A stretch of DNA of 64,000 nt, taken from Congregibacter variabilis (GTDB taxonomy: Bacteria > Pseudomonadota > Gammaproteobacteria > Pseudomonadales > Halieaceae). The notes under the pieces are model-generated. The model did no database searches. It was given only the letters and a program-made list of their open reading frames with translations, and was not told the origin of the DNA. Shown piece after piece: positions 62,074-64,000 of this stretch. The stretch covers positions 1,674,001-1,738,000 of the forward strand of contig NZ_CP136864.1 in the NCBI RefSeq assembly GCF_045689235.1, read 5' to 3'. The translations under genes and the position numbers were made by a program. The first letter of the stretch is position 1, and each line of letters starts with the position of its first letter.

Positions 62074-63171
62074 ATGTCACCCTCGCCGCCGATTCTGACC
62101 AAAATCATTCTCCAACCGCACTTTGTACAACAGCTTTGTATTAAGGAATGGGAGCAGCTTATCCATCAGGCTCGAGCGGCTTCACTGCTTCCGCGGCTCG
62201 CCGTAGTTCTCAAGGAGCATGGTCTTTTTGAGACGGTCCCTCAAGTCGCGCGACGGCACTTGATAGGCGCGCTCAACATCCTTGAGCGACAACAAATCGC
62301 CGCTGCCAATGAAGTCCACTACCTCAGGCTGGCGATGTCTGATGCTGGACTACCTCTGGTGCTTCTAAAAGGCATGGCCTATGTCGCCGCCGAAGCACCG
62401 CCGGGACGAGCGAGAATTTTCTCTGATTTTGACATTTTGGTACCTAAGCACTGCTTGGGCCAAGTGGAACAAACCATGTTCGACCATGGCTGGCGAGGTG
62501 ATCATCACGATGCATACGACGAGCGCTACTACCGAGAGTGGATGCACGAACTACCGCCCCTTATGCATCGTCAGCGGCGCAGCGTCCTCGACATTCATCA
62601 TAGTATTACACCGGAAACAGCACGGATAAAAACAGACAGCTCGGCGCTCCTAGAACGAGTTGTCCCAAGCTCTCGCTTTAGCGGAGTCTGGACTATGCAG
62701 CCCGCCGACATCATTCTTCACTGCACAGTGCACCTGTTTAACGAAGGGGAGTTCGAGCGAGGACTCCGAGATCTATTTGATCTGCAAGATCTCGTGGAAT
62801 ACTACCTTCAGGAGCCCGACGACTGGCAGCAGCTACATAACCGCGCTTTGGAACTCGGCCTCCAAGAGCCTCTGGCTCACGGTATGAAGGCTATCGAAAA
62901 TCAGTTCAGCGACTATCGAACCTACGCGGGCCCGGATGCAAGATGGCAGCAAGCCACATCAGCGCGAAGCCGCTTTGTTGACAACCTGCTCCATCGAGTT
63001 TTGATCCCACCTCACGAGTCCTGCGAGACCCCGATGACGGCCTTAGCAAGACTGCTACTCTTCATCCGGGGGCACGCTATGAGAATGCCGCTGCGCTTGC
63101 TGATTCCTCATTTGTTCCGTAAATGGCGGAAGAGTATGAACCTACTCCGAGATCCGGACGCCCCCGTCTAG
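62074..63171 (+). CDS. Nucleotidyltransferase family protein (NTP_transf_5 type)
   Basis: The 365-residue protein has the nucleotidyltransferase core of the uncharacterised PF14907-like family: LVLLKGMAY at about 95-103 and the metal-binding SDFDILV at 117-123 (Asp118 and Asp120). A third acidic strand may be LDIHHSI. The C-terminal half is helical. In lasso-peptide clusters such enzymes accompany an HprK-like kinase and extend the phosphorylated peptide. It begins 2 bases after the kinase stop, so the three genes form one operon. Confidence 0.85.
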   Translation: MSPSPPILTKIILQPHFVQQLCIKEWEQLIHQARAASLLPRLAVVLKEHGLFETVPQVARRHLIGALNILERQQIAAANEVHYLRLAMSDAGLPLVLLKGMAYVAAEAPPGRARIFSDFDILVPKHCLGQVEQTMFDHGWRGDHHDAYDERYYREWMHELPPLMHRQRRSVLDIHHSITPETARIKTDSSALLERVVPSSRFSGVWTMQPADIILHCTVHLFNEGEFERGLRDLFDLQDLVEYYLQEPDDWQQLHNRALELGLQEPLAHGMKAIENQFSDYRTYAGPDARWQQATSARSRFVDNLLHRVLIPPHESCETPMTALARLLLFIRGHAMRMPLRLLIPHLFRKWRKSMNLLRDPDAPV

Positions 63172-63243
63172 CCGTGGTCCGCGACGAGGCTAAGGCTTAG
63201 AGATCCCTCTTTATCAATTGACCGAGAGATCGTCTATTTGCAC

Positions 63244-64000
63244 TCAGTCAGAGTCGCTCATAAGCTCGATCATGAATTGCCCCAGCAAGCGTCGTGCCGC
63301 GCGCGAGGGACTAACCGAAGCGGATGAGGCAAGACTACGAAGAGCAGCCTCGGCATCGGCCGATAGGGGAAGCGTCACCTTTTCGAACTCTCCAGCAGCA
63401 CCCCCCCCTCTTTCGGACAGCGATGTCGTGGCATATCCCTCAAGTTGGGACAGCCCACGTTCACTCAGAAGCTGCTCGACTATGCGCTGAAAGGTTCCAC
63501 CTAAATCCGAGTCGAGCTGCTTGGCAAGCTCGCTGATAAACTGTTGCTGCTCGATTGTTATGTTTACGGACAAGGCTGAAAAGGCAGCAGCTTCAACGCG
63601 CTCAGACTCACGTACCACATCACCTGCCTCCAAAGAGATTTTATCGTTGCCCTTCACGCCGGGGCGGGCCCCATGGAGCATACCAATTGCAGCGGCCACC
63701 CCTGCACCAAGACCTACCACACCTACCACGTACACCAAGCTCCAACGGATCATCAGGGTCTCCTGCGGCAATAACTGCTTGCGGTCCGGCCCAAGAAGAA
63801 ACTGCACTCCAGAAAAGACACTACCGTATTTGTGTACCTGAGGCTCCAGCCCCTGATTTAGAAGCCACCAGCTAAGCGGTATCGATATTGGAAACAATAT
63901 CGCCGTGACGAGGCGCTCATCACCTCGACTCAGCGCCGCTCTACATGCCATATAAGCTAGAAGAGCGGTCAGCGCATAAAGAAAGCCTCCTCCACCGAGT
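63244..64000 (-). CDS. Membrane protein with two ribbon-helix-helix-like segments, N-terminus outside window
   Basis: The frame is open through the right edge, so the N-terminus is missing. The visible part has a hydrophobic helix (GGGGFLYALTALLAYMA), a second (TAILFPISIPLSWWLL), a periplasmic-looking loop (VFSGVQFLLGPDR) and a third helix (SLVYVVGVVGLGAGVAAAIG). A soluble tail of about 140 residues follows, with two ribbon-helix-helix-like stretches (LSVNITIEQQQFISELAKQL and VTLPLSADAEAALRSLASS). The membrane part is faintly VanZ-like, but that is not firm. It converges with the nucleotidyltransferase, 72 bases apart. Confidence 0.6.
   Translation of the reverse strand, partial: LGGGGFLYALTALLAYMACRAALSRGDERLVTAILFPISIPLSWWLLNQGLEPQVHKYGSVFSGVQFLLGPDRKQLLPQETLMIRWSLVYVVGVVGLGAGVAAAIGMLHGARPGVKGNDKISLEAGDVVRESERVEAAAFSALSVNITIEQQQFISELAKQLDSDLGGTFQRIVEQLLSERGLSQLEGYATTSLSERGGGAAGEFEKVTLPLSADAEAALRSLASSASVSPSRAARRLLGQFMIELMSDSD

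Overview
The window is chromosomal DNA of a moderately GC-rich gammaproteobacterium. The order of the housekeeping genes matches Pseudomonas and its marine relatives: an LPS transport/rpoN/PTS-Ntr block, mreBCD-maf-rng-yhdP divergent from gatCAB, hemA-prfA-prmC-moeB, and a TPR lipoprotein-lolB-ispE-tRNA-Gln-prs-rplY-pth-ychF block. The accessory content (a Lap-type giant adhesin and an HprK/PqqD/nucleotidyltransferase cluster) would suit a marine member of the Cellvibrionales/Halieaceae (OM60/NOR5) group. That placement is an inference from gene order, not a database result.

Region by region. 1-9.4 kb (+): end of a Ca2+/Na+ antiporter, then kdsD-kdsC-lptC-lptA-lptB (Kdo synthesis and LPS export) and rpoN-hpf-ptsN-rapZ-ptsO-mgtE-darP. 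9.4-17.8 kb (-): mreB-mreC-mreD-maf-rng-yhdP (cell shape and envelope). 18.0-21.5 kb (+): gatCAB and a small PA4642-family gene. 21.5-29.4 kb: Smr protein, cysZ, a DEAD-box helicase, DoxX, moeB, prmC, prfA and hemA. 29.6-37.6 kb (+): TPR lipoprotein, lolB, a vapBC pair on the opposite strand, ispE, tRNA-Gln(UUG), prs, rplY with a clear terminator, pth and ychF.

37.7-55.7 kb is a self-contained adhesin locus. It has a TolC-like outer-membrane channel carrying a C-terminal LysM domain, a LapG-like periplasmic protease, a LapD-like inactive GGDEF/EAL receptor, a 2707-residue repeat adhesin with a LapA-type N-terminal retention module and a PAAG cleavage motif, a LuxR-type regulator, and the HlyD and ABC subunits of a type I secretion system. 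By analogy with Pseudomonas fluorescens, c-di-GMP bound to the LapD homologue would hold the protease away from the adhesin and keep the adhesin anchored. Just past the ABC gene (55.87-56.20 kb) lies a decayed, internally deleted copy of ychF-hydrolase-tolC, the genes on the far side of the locus. The adhesin locus is therefore bracketed by an intact and a ruined copy of the same neighbourhood.

56.4-59.4 kb is a more A+T-rich stretch with a methyltransferase and an acyltransferase/SGNH protein, which looks like transferred surface-polysaccharide DNA. After a roughly 700-base non-coding stretch with inverted repeats come a Tat-exported protein with a GFWK motif, a PqqD-like protein, an HprK-related kinase and a nucleotidyltransferase (60.1-63.2 kb). 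The last three resemble the tailoring enzymes of lasso-peptide clusters and the poorly understood HPr-rel-A systems, and are the best candidate for an undescribed system here. The window ends inside a membrane protein with two ribbon-helix-helix-like segments in its tail.
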